From the NCBI GenBank assembly GCA_914767885.1, contig CAJZBQ010000053.1, forward strand, positions 1,648,501 through 1,712,500: a DNA stretch of 64,000 nucleotides, written 5' to 3'. This document shows positions 30,281-41,012 of the stretch, piece by piece (the stretch's first letter is position 1; each line of letters starts with the position of its first letter). Made by a program: the position numbers and the translations under genes. The stretch is from Blepharisma stoltei (lineage: Eukaryota; Ciliophora; Heterotrichea; Heterotrichida; Blepharismidae). The notes beneath the pieces were generated by a model. That model saw only the letters and a list, made by a program, of their open reading frames with translations. It made no database searches and was not told where the DNA came from.

Positions 30281-33200
30281 TAAAATAATTGATTATTATT
30301 ACTCTTTGCAAATTCTAAAATTCTTTCTAATCTGTTGGAAAACTCACTCATATTTTCCTCTTCTTCCTCAATTCTTTTGATTGCTGAATCACATAAAATT
30401 TGGTTGCTTTGGTTGATTTTGTCGATGCTTTTTTCGAGCGCTCTTAGCTTTCCTTCCCATTCGTCTCTGTCTTCATTTACCGTTTCATGGCAAGATTGGA
30501 CATATTTGTTTTCATTGAAAAGCCTCTTGTGAAACATCATATACTCAACTTCTATTATCATGTTAATTAATTCCTTTAAATCAGCAGCAACACGATCACT
30601 CAGCACTCTTTCATAAGTATCTGAAATAATAGAAATCAGCAAATTAAACATAATAATTGGTCCTATTATCAGTGAAGTAGTCACCATTATAAACTCAATA
30701 AAATTAAAATCACCTTCAGGGTAATTTCCAAGTGCTAAATTATAAGAGTCTTTTAAAGATATGAGAATTTCTATCAGACTGTCGTTAAATGCAAGCACCA
30801 TGAAAAGGAAACTAAAAGCAAGCGTGGAATATAAAAATAAAATAAGAAATCCTGAAATGTCTGCTGCAGTTTCAAATAGTAAATTTATATAAGGCCTTGT
30901 AGAATCTATAAGGCGAAAATAAGTTAAACCTCTTAGCCAGCTCATAAGTGTGGCTACAGAAAAGACGGAATACAAGTATCTATCCATCCCTCCTGTCCAT
31001 TCTCCAATAATATAAATAAATATGAAAATCCCTCTGCTTCAGTCCACATAATTCATCCCATCAGAAAAATATGATCAGCCTCCAACACATATTTGGAAAA
31101 CCTCATATCCTAATAGCAAAATATTAAAGACAAAAAGACTGATAAGATATGAGAGATTACCCATGAAAAAAAGAGTGTAAACACAAAGGCACAGCATATA
31201 TGTAAGAAAGATGGAGCCTTGATAAATCATGATGTATTTAGCTGTTTGCCACTTATATTCAATAATATCTTTGACAAGCTGGCTTTTGATGACATCAGAG
31301 TTGGAGCAGGCTTCAAGGGATTCTAAAAATTCAATGCTTTCTCTACTGCCAATTGCCATATTGACTTTTACGTAGCTTTCAAAAAAAGTAACTCCAACTC
31401 CATGAGAAGTTAGCTTGCCTTCATCAAGAAATTCTCCTGCCTTTACTCTAAAGCTGTCTTTTAGCTGTATATTTGGCAAAACCACGTCTTTTGCACAGAA
31501 TTTCGGTAAGCCTTTTCTGTAAATATCTTTATATATCACATTATATAAATCTCCAAGGAGCGAAAATCCCATTCTGTTCATCGCTGTTAAATCAGACTCG
31601 ACCATCTGCAATAAATAAGTATTGGTTTCTCCTTGTTCACAAAAAGCTCTAATGACATCATCTCTTAATTGACCTAGGCCTCTTAATAAGCAGACAGACA
31701 AAGGATTAAACCCATTCTTTGAGGTAAAAAATGGAGGACTCTCTTGAGATAGTGATAAGGCGAGGTAATCTCTTTGATTGAAATAAGCATATATGTGGAG
31801 AGAATTGAAAAACTCAGGCAAAATCAAGAATTGGTCCATTTCTGGATCTGGAGTTCGCTCGAGTTCGGTGAGAAGGGATTTCATATAAGTTAAGAACTTC
31901 TGGATCGAGTCTTCTGGGCCGAGAATTCTGAAATCGTTTGAGATTAATGGGTTTTCTTGTAACCCCCTTGAATAAAACATAGTAAAATTTGGATTTTTTG
32001 GGCACTTTAACTGCGTTTAAATTCAACAAAATTTGTTTTTTCAATAGGGAAAAATTTTATCGATGAAAATATTAATTTTTATAAATTAGTTTTTGGACTA
32101 ATTTAATAAACAAAAGTGCATGTAGAATGCTATTTAAGCAGTTTTCACACTGAATCGTTAAGTATGATGCTCAGTTTACATTTTTTTTATAAAAATACCC
32201 AATTTTTATAAAATGAGTTTTAACCTAATTTAATGGAAAAAATGCAAGTGAAATGGCTATTTAAACAGCTTTCACACTGAATCGATTAAATTATTTTTAA
32301 TTATTTCTTCATAAAAATAAATTAAAATATCAAAGTATTGTCCTCAATGTATATTTTAAAATTTAAATATAGTTTTTTTTTTTTAAAAAACAATATAAAC
32401 CCCTTTTGCTACAACTTAAAGGGGGAAGTAAGTAAATCAATTCGTGTTCGCCTGTTATTATATATTTTTCATCTGATGACAATCCCATGCAAAAAATGGC
32501 TTGTTTTCTGGCCATATAAGTTAACGGTGTCCTATATTTTAAAGAATAAATCTGAAGAGTTTTATCAAGCGACGAACTAAAAAATATTTCATTGTCAAGT
32601 GTTACATAAAGCGACGTCACAGCATCAGTGTGTTTATTAAACGTTGATTCATGGTAAAACTCAAACACGCTCCATATTTTTACTTGCCCAGAAGTGCATC
32701 CAGCTATGATGTAGCTATAGAGGTTTTCTCTATATAGCGCTGAAAGCGCAGACATTTTCCCAGGAGCTTTCCAAGTCCGTCGACCAAATCGCTTTTTGGT
32801 CCGACCAAGGCATTGATTTGGTGCAACCAACCGATAAATTCCGATCAGAATTTATCGGCCTTACAGCGCCAACATAGGAAACTTCTATATCAGTTCTATC
32901 AAAAGCTACACATGTAACTTGGTCCAGTGCAAGTATCACTGATTTTTCATTTCCATCTTGATCCCAGACTCTTAATGATTTATCACTGCTCCCTGACACA
33001 AGAATCTCTCCATTTGAACTTATAGAAATGGATCATATTGACTGCTGGTGGCCTTTTAGTGAAATTGCTTCTAAAGTTTCAATATTCCATATATTAATTT
33101 TTGAGTCTCCTCCACCTGTGAATATTTTTAGATTATTAGGGGTAAAGCATAGATCCCTAATCGGCCCCATATGAGCATGCACCTGCTTTTCTATACTTTT

Positions 33201-34559
33201 TCCAGCAAGGTTTACAATGTATAAATACCCAATTTCGTCACCAATCGCTACATATCTTTCATCTGAAGAAACAGCAGCTTTTAGACATGGGCCTTGTGCA
33301 GTAAGCAGCAAAAATCCTTCATCTTCATAAGGATTTCATAGCCTGACACATTTATCAGACCCACATAAAATGATTGATTTTGTGATAGGGGTAAAAGTGA
33401 CACATAAAATATCATTTTGAAGTGACCGGTATATCTTATCATCAAGAAATATAGGAAAACTTCATATTTTCAAGCTCATATCTTCTGATGAAGAAGCTAT
33501 AAAATCTTGATTTGGGGATATTAATAAGCTGGTAACTGGACCTGTGTGGGCATTTAATGCGATTTCTCGACGCTCTTTGTCGATATCTCATACTTTTATA
33601 TTAGAATCCCTGCTACCAGAAATAAGAAAGCTTGAGTCATCGTTAAATGCTAAAGCAGATATAGACGATGAGTGCTCAGAAATTACTTTAATCGGTGTGA
33701 ATTCTTGAATACTCCAAATAATAACTAGATTATCATCTCCACCTGAAGCTAAAAATGAAGATTCTTTATTCACGACTAAGCATCTCACACAATCACTATG
33801 GGACTTCAAGTTTAAAATTTCTCTTTTAAAAGTCATATCGTAAACCTTAATTAGTCTTCCTTCTCCTGAAGAAAAAAAATATTTTCCATCATAAGTTATA
33901 GCAATGCATTTTACCGGAAAATTATGCTGTAATATGATTTCTTCGAAGGATTTTTTCGCTAAACTTCATTTTCTTACTGTTTTATCATCACTTGCTGAGT
34001 ATAAAAATAATCTTCTTGGGTCTAATAAAATTTGGCACACTTGTTCAGAATGGCCTAAAAATTCAAATTCTAGCTCAAAAAGCGGCAATCTGTATCACCT
34101 GATTTTTGAGCTTTCTCCACAAATGAAGGCTCTTTGGCTTATCTCATCTAATAGAAGGCTGTGGATTTTTTCGCTTCCTAAAGGTACATCATATGTAACT
34201 TTTTTTTCGATGGTATTGTATTTTGAGACAGAGCCATTTTCACTGCCAAAAAAGATAGAAACTCCGTCAATTGAAAGAGAGAGGCAAGATATAGGATGAG
34301 GAGTTGCTAAGGTTGACTCAGCGTTCGATAAAATATTATTTGTGATTTCATCCATTTTAGAGATGAGCAGCATTTGGCGTGGGGTTAATTGCTTCTTTTT
34401 TCTGCCTGTAATTTTCTTTTGAATCGGTTTTTCTATTGTTTCTAGAGGAATTAGCTGTGTTAGCTCAATTTCTTGCTGGGTTTCTTGCTGAGTTTCTTGA
34501 TAATTTTCTTGAGTTTCTTCTTGATTGGTAGTAAGCAGAGGTTCTGAAATATCTCCCAT
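30280..34559 (-). CDS. WD40-repeat / ion-channel fusion protein, 1,227 aa
   Basis: ATG 34559 to TAG 30280, in frame after removing IES 32735-32861 and IES 31960-32428 (3,684 nt). Many TGAs read as Trp, each at the conserved Trp of a WD repeat (KVW, KIW, RLW). Residues about 65-660 hold at least ten WD40-like repeats. After a linker (about 668-900) come roughly six membrane spans, a pore-like loop (LALGNYPEGDFN) and a last span with FNLLISIISDTYERV, as in TRP/polycystin-type ion-transport domains, then a coiled-coil tail. The two halves look like separate genes until the 469-bp IES is removed; the join ..HELIYLQENPL.. is exact. Ion selectivity cannot be read. Possibly a WD40-gated ciliary channel. 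Confidence 0.82.
31960..32428 (+). mobile_element. IES 13, family C element
   Basis: TA 31960-31961 then ACCCCCTTGAATAAAACAT; TA 32429-32430 preceded by CCCCTTTTGCTACAACTTAAAGGGGGAAG, a terminal hairpin. Two tandem diverged units (about 32080-32160 and 32210-32285) each end in CACACTGAATCG. The same sequence occurs at 13064-13292. Removal (469 bp) fuses the WD40 part to the channel part. Confidence 0.82.
32735..32861. mobile_element. IES 14, small hairpin-containing IES
   Basis: TA 32735-32736 and TA 32862-32863; removing 127 bp joins ..VSYVGAV to YRENLYSYIIAGC within a WD repeat. Inside, 32831-32841 and 32848-32858 form an exact 11-bp inverted repeat (CCGATAAATTC), and a second hairpin GACCAAA..TTTGGTC lies to its left. 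Confidence 0.85.
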
Positions 34560-35174
34560 ATTAAATTTGTGCCAGACTAAATTTCATTATTTTTTTCAGT
34601 ATTTATGAGAATCAAGTATTTCAATTACATATTTTAGCAAGAATGCAAATTAATATTTTGGCTGTAAAATTGTGATTGTGGAAAACTGCTACAAAATATT
34701 AGAAAAGTAAATTTATGAATATAATCTTAGCTAGCTTGAAGTCGTTGATTTAAATAAATGGTTAGTAGTCTACCTATTGAATATTTATACCTTAGATGAG
34801 ACTTGAGAATATGCAATAAAAAAAGAAGTTAGCTATTAGTTTCAAGCTAAAATTTTTATTAAGCACTACAAAGGTCCATTTTTCAATATGTGAATAAAAA
34901 TTATCAAACTTATGCTTTAAGCATTTGGCTGTAATTTCAAAATCTCAAAATATTAATAAATAAGAAATTGCTTAACATAAATAATTTAATTGTTTATTAA
35001 AAAGAGTTTCCATACTCTTTATTAAAAACTCATCTAAAACTGAATTAAAATCAACATATTAGTATAAACATTTATTACTAATCTTTTCATATGATTCTTG
35101 AGCTCTTAATTTGCTATTTCATTTGAATTTTATTCTTAATTTACTATTAAAATTACTCTAAATAGGGGGCTTAT
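34560..35174. other. Divergent intergenic region
   Basis: A 615-nt AT-rich spacer between a minus-strand and a plus-strand gene. No repeats, RNA genes or IES ends recognised. Confidence 0.45.
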
Positions 35175-36602
35175 ATGGAATTTGCCTATGACCAGATTTT
35201 AGCATTGAATGCTAAAATGCCTCGGTTATTTAAAATAGACAGAAAAATAAGCACTAATACTCGCCATGTAATTTTTATACAGCGAAAAACCGAAGCCGAG
35301 AAATTACAAATAGGCACCCCACCTAAGGAGCCTACACCTCCCAAAAAAGGAAAAATCAAAAAAGCGAAAAAGATCGTTGAATTTGATGGAGATACTTTAA
35401 TATACAACGATTTACCCCAAGAGCAAGCTCCAAACACTCGAAAAAAGTCTTTAAGATCAAAAAAGTCCCATGGATCAGAAGAAGATTCTTCATCAGTCAG
35501 CAATGAACCTATTGAGCCAGCCCCAACTAAAAAAGCAAAGCTACCAAAAACTCCACCCACCAAGTCTCCACCCACAGGCAGAAAAACAGCTGCTTTCAAT
35601 AAAATTAAGTCAATCCTCCAGCAAGTCATCAGGCATCCGATGGCCGAGCCATTCCGAAATCCACTTAATATCAATGAATCCCCAGACTATTTCAAAAAAG
35701 TCAAAGAGCCCATCGACCTGTCTACCATTGAGGCAAAATTAAACGAAAATAAATATGAAACAGGATATCAGTTTGCTATTGATATGAGGCTGCTATGAAG
35801 CAACTCATTTTTATATTATGCCAAAGGCTCTGATACTTATCACATGACAGTCGAACTTAGTTCTCTATTTGAAAAACTCATAAAAGGTAACGAAAGCCTC
35901 GTTCTAACAGGGAAAAAAGACATTGTCAAAGATCTCTATCATCAAGTGGAAACATTAACAAAAGAAATCCAAGGCTCAAAAATCAAAATCGAAGAAAACC
36001 CACCAAAGCCAAAACAAAAAGCAAAACCAGCTAATGAAAAACCTATGACTTTAATAGAGAAAAAGAAGCTCTGCCTCAATATCAAAAGCTTGAACCCTAA
36101 ATATTTAAGAGGAGTCTTAGACATAGTAAAAAAATGTATGGACGTCAATGGAAAAGAATTCCAATTCGACGTAGAAAACCTTCCCACTGCGATTTGTAGG
36201 GAGCTCGAAAAGTATGTAAAAGCTTGCTTGAAAAATGAATCTCCGAATAAATCCAAAGCAAATGGAATGAATAGGGAAGATATAGAAAGGGTGCAAAGGA
36301 TCGCAGAAGAAAAGCTGAAACATGTGGACATGAAAATTGAAGAATTGACTAGGGTGCCACAACAGGTAGAAAATATAATGAAAAAAGAAACAGAGGATGA
36401 GATCGTAGAAAGCTCAAGCACTAGTGAAAGTGAAAGTGAAGATGAAATTGTACCACCCATGCAAGATATAGGACTTATACCGCCTAACAAAGAAGATAGT
36501 GAAAGCTTGCCGAGGGCTTCAGATGTGTGGAATTCTTTGAGTAATGATTTAGCAGATAAAAAGCCTCAGAACTCAGCTAGCGATATAGTAGAAATTAACT
36601 AA
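35175..36602 (+). CDS. Bromodomain + extra-terminal (NET) protein, BET-like, 475 aa
   Basis: ATG 35175 to TAA 36602; TGA at 35796 reads as Trp (RLLWSNSFLYY). A basic Pro/Lys-rich N-terminal region (residues about 45-130) precedes a bromodomain (about 140-235): HPMAEPFRNPLNI, PDYFKKVKEPIDLSTI, and YETGYQFAIDMRLLWSN, where the acetyl-lysine Asn is retained (WSNSFLYY). A NET-type domain follows (about 285-355: MTLIEKKKLCLNIKSLNP..). The C-terminus is acidic and Ser/Glu-rich. One bromodomain plus NET is the plant GTE / protist arrangement. Role: reading acetylated histones in transcription. Confidence 0.92.
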
Positions 36603-36881
36603 ATACCTAATTATATTTTGTTTGAGTAATTAGCTTTATTTCTAAGCAGATATCTGGTCAAAATATATAAATTTGGGAAGTATAATAAGTAATTTCTAAA
36701 GCCTTGGCTTGGGCGAGCAAGTAATGAGAATTTTCTTTTCATTTATCAAGAAAATTACATTAATTTATAGCTCCCACATAAGATTCAAGTAATTATTGTC
36801 TACATAATTATATTTAAGCTCAATTAATCATTATTCTTTTGTTGTTAAATTGCCCATATTTCATCCTTAAGAATTCCTACT

Positions 36882-38476
36882 ATGAACATCTTGTCAATAG
36901 AATCAAAATTCCAAGAATTAGACAAAAAAGATAAGCATGCAAGACTATATTACAACCCAAAGGCAGCAAAAGGCTTTAAACATCAATATATCAGTGATAT
37001 CCGTGCTGATTTCCAGCATGACACTCTTCTCTATGGTTTAGGGCTGTTTTGAAATCAAGAATTCGATAATGAAGGCCCAGCTACCGAAGAAAATATCCCT
37101 GAAGCTCCTCAAGAAGAGCCTTCAAAGCAAGTAAAAAAAGATTCTGAGCCAAAGCCAGACATTATCGCAAAGCGAAAAAATCAAAAATTGCTCGACATCC
37201 AAAAACCTTTAGCTAAAGATGACTACCAAGGCATTTTTTCTAATACAAAAGTATTAAATCACGATTATCTTTACAAAAGGCCTCAACTAGAAAACAGAAC
37301 AGCTGGCTGAAAAACTACTGGTGACCAAGACATAACAGTTGTAAACAAAGCAGCCCAAGGAAGTATCAATAATCCTAACTCCCCCCCCCCCTCCGTGAGC
37401 GAACAAAACCATTAGAAAAATCGCCATTTTTTGACCAAAAACCCACCCTCCGTGAGTGAACAAAAATTTTTTTAATAGAAAAAATTTTAATGGAAAAAAA
37501 TTTTGATATATAAGTGATAATTAGTATAATGAAATCTAGAGCTAATTCTGTTTAATTTAAACAAATTGCGTTTTAAAACATAAATTTTGCAAATTAAATT
37601 AATATTTGCTTCCCAATTTTTGCAAATTAGGATTTTTTTAAATTTCGAAAAAAAAATTTTTTTATAAAATTTATATATAAATTTTTTTTAAAAAAAAAAA
37701 TTAACCCCCCTCCGTGAGCGAACAAAATTTTTTTGTTCGCTCACGGAGGGGGGGGGGGGAGTAAGAAAACCAGCATTGAAGATTTAAAATCAAAAATAGA
37801 CAAATATCGATCAGATTACAAAGGTAAACCAAACAAAAAAATGCAAGAAGGGCTTACCCAAGACGAATTTAAAACAATGATGGACGACCATCAGCGTTTT
37901 TTGAAAGAAAATAAAGGAGCTGATAGAAATTTCCAGCTATCTCCTACCACATTAAGAAAACTAAATACTTCGAACAGCTTTATACAATCCAGAACTCCTG
38001 AGCCTGCATTTGAGCTAAAACTTTCTGCGATCGACTCTTATGAAGGTATCAGTGATCGAAATCTGTCTTTTATTGAGGGAAGCGAAAATAAAAGCTTTGA
38101 AAAGCCTTCAAGCTCTAATAACACTGATAGGCCATATAGAATTCAATCAATGAAGCCAATTACTATGGAAAGATTGAGTGAAAAAAGCCCAAAAAAAGGA
38201 AAAATTCAAATTCAGCTGCCACCAATAATAAAGAACCAAAAGCCAAGCAAAGCAAATTCTAATAAGCCAATTGCAAATCCTTTAACTCATGCGCTATATG
38301 CTTACAAGCAAAATTTAGATGCTTTCCATCCACATGCGTATCCAGCTAATTTAAGTATTTTTGAGACTCATGATTTTATAGAACAGCGATATTTCAGGTC
38401 TTATTTAAAAAATAAAAAAGCTGTAGAAGAGCCTGAAGTCTTATTAGGAGTTCACGGGAAGCCTGTGCTGATGTAG
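36882..38476 (+). CDS. Unknown protein, 402 aa, interrupted by a young MITE
   Basis: ATG 36882 to TAG 38476; removing IES 37376-37761 leaves 1,209 nt in one frame with TGAs as Trp (GLFWNQE, TAGWKTT). The protein is hydrophilic, Lys/Pro/Ser-rich and largely disordered, with short helical stretches and a conserved-looking C-terminal segment (about 345-395: TYPE LTHALYAYKQNLDAFHPHAY, ETHDFIEQRYF). No signal peptide or span. No family recognised; the tone of the sequence (short Tyr/Pro motifs) resembles ciliary or cytoskeletal filament proteins, which is only a guess. Confidence 0.7.
37376..37761 (+). mobile_element. IES 15, MITE family A, near-pristine copy
   Basis: TA 37376-37377 and TA 37762-37763. 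The left end is a C-run then CTCCGTGAGCGAACAAAACC; the right end is a long perfect hairpin (CTCCGTGAGCGAACAAAA / TTTTGTTCGCTCACGGAG) closing in a G-run. A second copy of the terminus lies at about 37447 (CCCTCCGTGAGTGAACAAAA). Almost identical to 40542-40938. Excision of 386 bp joins ..GSINNP to KKTSIEDLK. Confidence 0.95.
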
Positions 38477-38505
38477 TTTTTATATAATTTACGTAATAAT
38501 CATTA

Positions 38506-39601
38506 TTATTTAAATTTCCCTACTGATTCATATACGTAATCTGGCGAATAATCGTATTTTGTATATGAATCCAAGGTCTCCACCCCTGTCAAGACTAAAA
38601 CTGATTTTATTCCTGCATTTTTTGCTAATAAAATATCAGTCACCATTGTATCGCCAAAGAAAATAGATCTTTCCTTATTGATTCTATCCCTTTCAAATAT
38701 ATAATTTAATAAATAAGGGTCTGGCTTTCCAATGTTCACAAAATTTTTTGTCCCAGATGATGCTAAAACTGCATCAACAGTGCAAGCAGCACATGGCAAT
38801 AGAAATTTTCCAAACTTATATTGAGTATCATAATTAGGGGAAGCCAGAACTGCTCCATTCTGTACATGAATTGAGGCGTAATAAATCATTTGATGGGTTA
38901 ATGAGTCAGAATGTGAGACTATAGCAGCTTTTATTTCTGGGTCAATATTAAGCATTAGATTTTCATAATTTGGAGGATTCAATGACCTTGTATTGGTTAC
39001 TCTGAATCCGAATTCTGTAAGTTCTTCATCGGGTGAGATCCGTAGCCCTGGGGTTACCGCTAGCTCGCGCGAGGATTGTCAGGCTGACCTCCATTTTGGT
39101 GGCGTGACCAGTGACGTCACCAGTTGGCTTAGTCCCTATTTATTAGGGAGCGGACACTAGAGACACCTTAAACACTAAGTAAATAAGTAAGTAGATAAGT
39201 AATTAAGTAAGTAAGTTCTTCATCTACACCATCTTCACCTATTGTCAAAACTTTGGAATTTCTTGGACAATAATTAGTTGCCCATTGCGCACTTGCATAA
39301 GCACCGTTTAAGATGTTTTCCTTTTTAGCTGTGATACCGTATTTTGCAAAAAATTCTATAATGTACTAAATATATTTTTAATTATTTTTTATCTGCCTGA
39401 TATGTATATAAATAATTATATACAGCGGTAATGGCATACTTGTTTTTCTCTTGTTCTTCAAGAATTATTTGAGACAAAATAAATTTCTTTGCCTAAGTCA
39501 CACAGCTTGTTGATAAATTCCACTGCTCCACGCAATGCTCGATGTCCATGAAAAAGTACTCCATCTACATCAAAGAAAAAGTAATCAAAATCATTTATCA
39601 T
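38506..39601 (-). CDS. HAD-superfamily phosphatase (phosphoglycolate / 4-nitrophenyl phosphatase type), 273 aa
   Basis: ATG 39601 to TAA 38506; removing IES 39357-39436 and IES 39018-39211 leaves 822 nt. HAD motif I is FFFDVDGVLFHG (nucleophile Asp near residue 9), motif II VSNNSWRTRE, motif III/IV IGKPDPYLLN and FFGDTMVTDILLAKNAGIKSVLVLTG. The spacing with a C2-type cap between motifs II and III fits the NagD/PGP group (about 270-320 aa). TGA in NNSWRT reads as Trp. All catalytic residues appear present; activity on 2-phosphoglycolate or similar small phosphates is inferred. Confidence 0.9.
39018..39211 (+). mobile_element. IES 16, short SINE-like insert with (AAGT)n tail
   Basis: A 180-bp element (39031-39210) between exact 14-bp copies of GTAAGTTCTTCATC (39017-39030 and 39211-39224). 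The left part is GC-rich; the right end is a microsatellite-like tail of AAGT/AAGTAAAT units, typical of a retroposon 3' end. The duplication contains TA, so TA-to-TA excision (194 bp) equals exact reversal and restores ..GEDGVDEELTEFGF.. in the phosphatase. Confidence 0.85.
39357..39436. other. IES 17, 80-bp AT-rich IES
   Basis: TA 39357-39358 and TA 39437-39438. Removal joins SWRTREKQV to EFFAKYGI in the HAD protein; no other phase-compatible TA pair fits. No family signature. Confidence 0.85.
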
Positions 39602-39744
39602 CAAGAAAAATTTCTATTATATAACAAAAATTAATTAGCATTTTTACCACTCTACATTTATTAATACGGACATAATGTCAGAATAAATATAATCCAAAGT
39701 AGCTAAATTTTAGTAAGAAAATTCTTCAATATTTATTAAAAAGA

Positions 39745-40519
39745 TTACCTTCGATAATCAGGCACAAAATTTGCCCTTCCATTGAGGACTTCTTTTTGCT
39801 CTTGTTTAAGCTCATTTAATCCATCATGGGCTGCAGATCTCGATTGTGCATATGTGAGCCCAAAAATATTATCAGCAGCTACCCTTCTGGAAACTCCTGT
39901 ATATCCTGGAATAGGCTCTCCATGCTTTATAGGCTCTTCCTGCCGTTCTTTCCCAAAGAAAATTTCTGTATGAGTCTGAAAATCGTCTCCTTTATTTTCT
40001 TGCTGAAAATTATGCTTTTTTCCTTATATTGCTCAAAAAAAATACTTATATTCTTTATAAAGTAGCCCAAGGGGAAAGCTCTATAGCTTTACTGTCCCCA
40101 AAAAACGCATTTGTGGCTGCTTTGAATTCCCTGTCTCCATCTTCAATAGCCCAAAACTTGTTTTGGGTTTCGATAGGAATTACAACTGGCTCTTTGCCCT
40201 TTTTAGGCTGAACTCCTAATATTTCTGTTGCTGTTTTTTCTTTCACAGTATTTAAGTTTATAAATTGCTCTCTGTGAACTGACTTGTACTTGTCTTTTGG
40301 CTCTACGTCCAAACCTTTTGGAAATTCCCCTGCTAAGGACTTATGAGTGGTTTTCCCATAGGTTTCACCGAATAGATTTTCTGATTTTACGCTAGGGATG
40401 TAGCCTTGATAACCTGGGATGTGGCTTTGGTTCGCATTTCTACCGATGCCTTCTTCTTCATCTAATCCAGATGGGATATGTCCTGTATAGCCTGGTAAAT
40501 GTTTGAACTGAGTCGTCAT
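39745..40519 (-). CDS. FAM166/CIMIP2-like (UPF0605) ciliary protein, 233 aa
   Basis: ATG 40519 to TAA 39745 with one short interruption (40011-40083). Signature motifs recur: HLPGYTGHIP (about residue 7), HIPGYQGYIPSVKSENLFGETYGKTT (about 33-58, given here as two parts) and PIPGYTGVSRRVAADNIFG (about 170). The PGYxGxIP / FGxTYG pairing is characteristic of the FAM166 (CIMIP2) microtubule inner proteins of axonemal doublets. An axonemal location is inferred from the family. Confidence 0.78.
40011..40083. other. IES 18, 73-bp AT-rich IES (boundaries tentative)
   Basis: Reading through gives a TAA just past ..SPWATL. TA 40011-40012 to TA 40084-40085 gives an in-frame join GDSKA-NFQQENKGDD. Other phase-compatible TA pairs exist within about 20 bp, so the exact ends are uncertain. 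Confidence 0.55.
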
Positions 40520-40541
40520 TTATATATAACTGTCGTTAAGC

Positions 40542-40938
40542 TAACTCCCCCCCCCCCCCTCCGTGAGCGAACAAAACCATTAGAAAAATCGCCATTTTTT
40601 GACCAAAAACCCACCCTCCGTGAGTGAACAAAAATTTTTTTAATAGAAAAAATTTTAATGGAAAAAAATTTTGATATATAAGTGATAATTAGTATAATGA
40701 AATCTAGAGCTAATTCTGTTTAATTTTAAACAAATTGCGTTTTTAAAACATAAATTTTGCAAATTAAATTAATATTTACTTCCCAATTTTTGCAAATTAG
40801 GATTTTTTTTAAATTTTCGAAAAAAAATATTTTTTTATAAAATTTATATATAAATTTTTTTTTTTTAAAAAAAAAAATTAACCCCCCTCCGTGAGCGAAC
40901 AAAATTTTTTTGTTCGCTCACGGGAGGGGGGGGGGGAG
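40542..40938 (+). mobile_element. IES 19, MITE family A, near-pristine copy, intergenic
   Basis: TA 40542-40543 and TA 40939-40940, same orientation and almost the same sequence as 37376-37761, differing mainly in homopolymer lengths. It lies between the FAM166-like start codon and the 3' end of the large coiled-coil gene. Confidence 0.93.
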
Positions 40939-41012
40939 TAAGGTAATTTTTGAGAAAATCATGAGGACTTTCTCAATAAAAACTAACAAATATAAGAATA
41001 AATTGAATTATA

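Noticed and set aside
35186-35674. Long minus-strand frame opposite the bromodomain gene
   Set aside because: Antisense shadow of a Lys/Pro-rich coding region; the plus frame encodes recognisable bromodomain and NET motifs.
39181-39212. AAGT-rich tract as a telomere or CRISPR-like array
   Set aside because: It is a short, imperfect simple repeat forming the tail of a SINE-like insert. No telomere-type C-rich repeats or spaced repeat arrays occur in the window.
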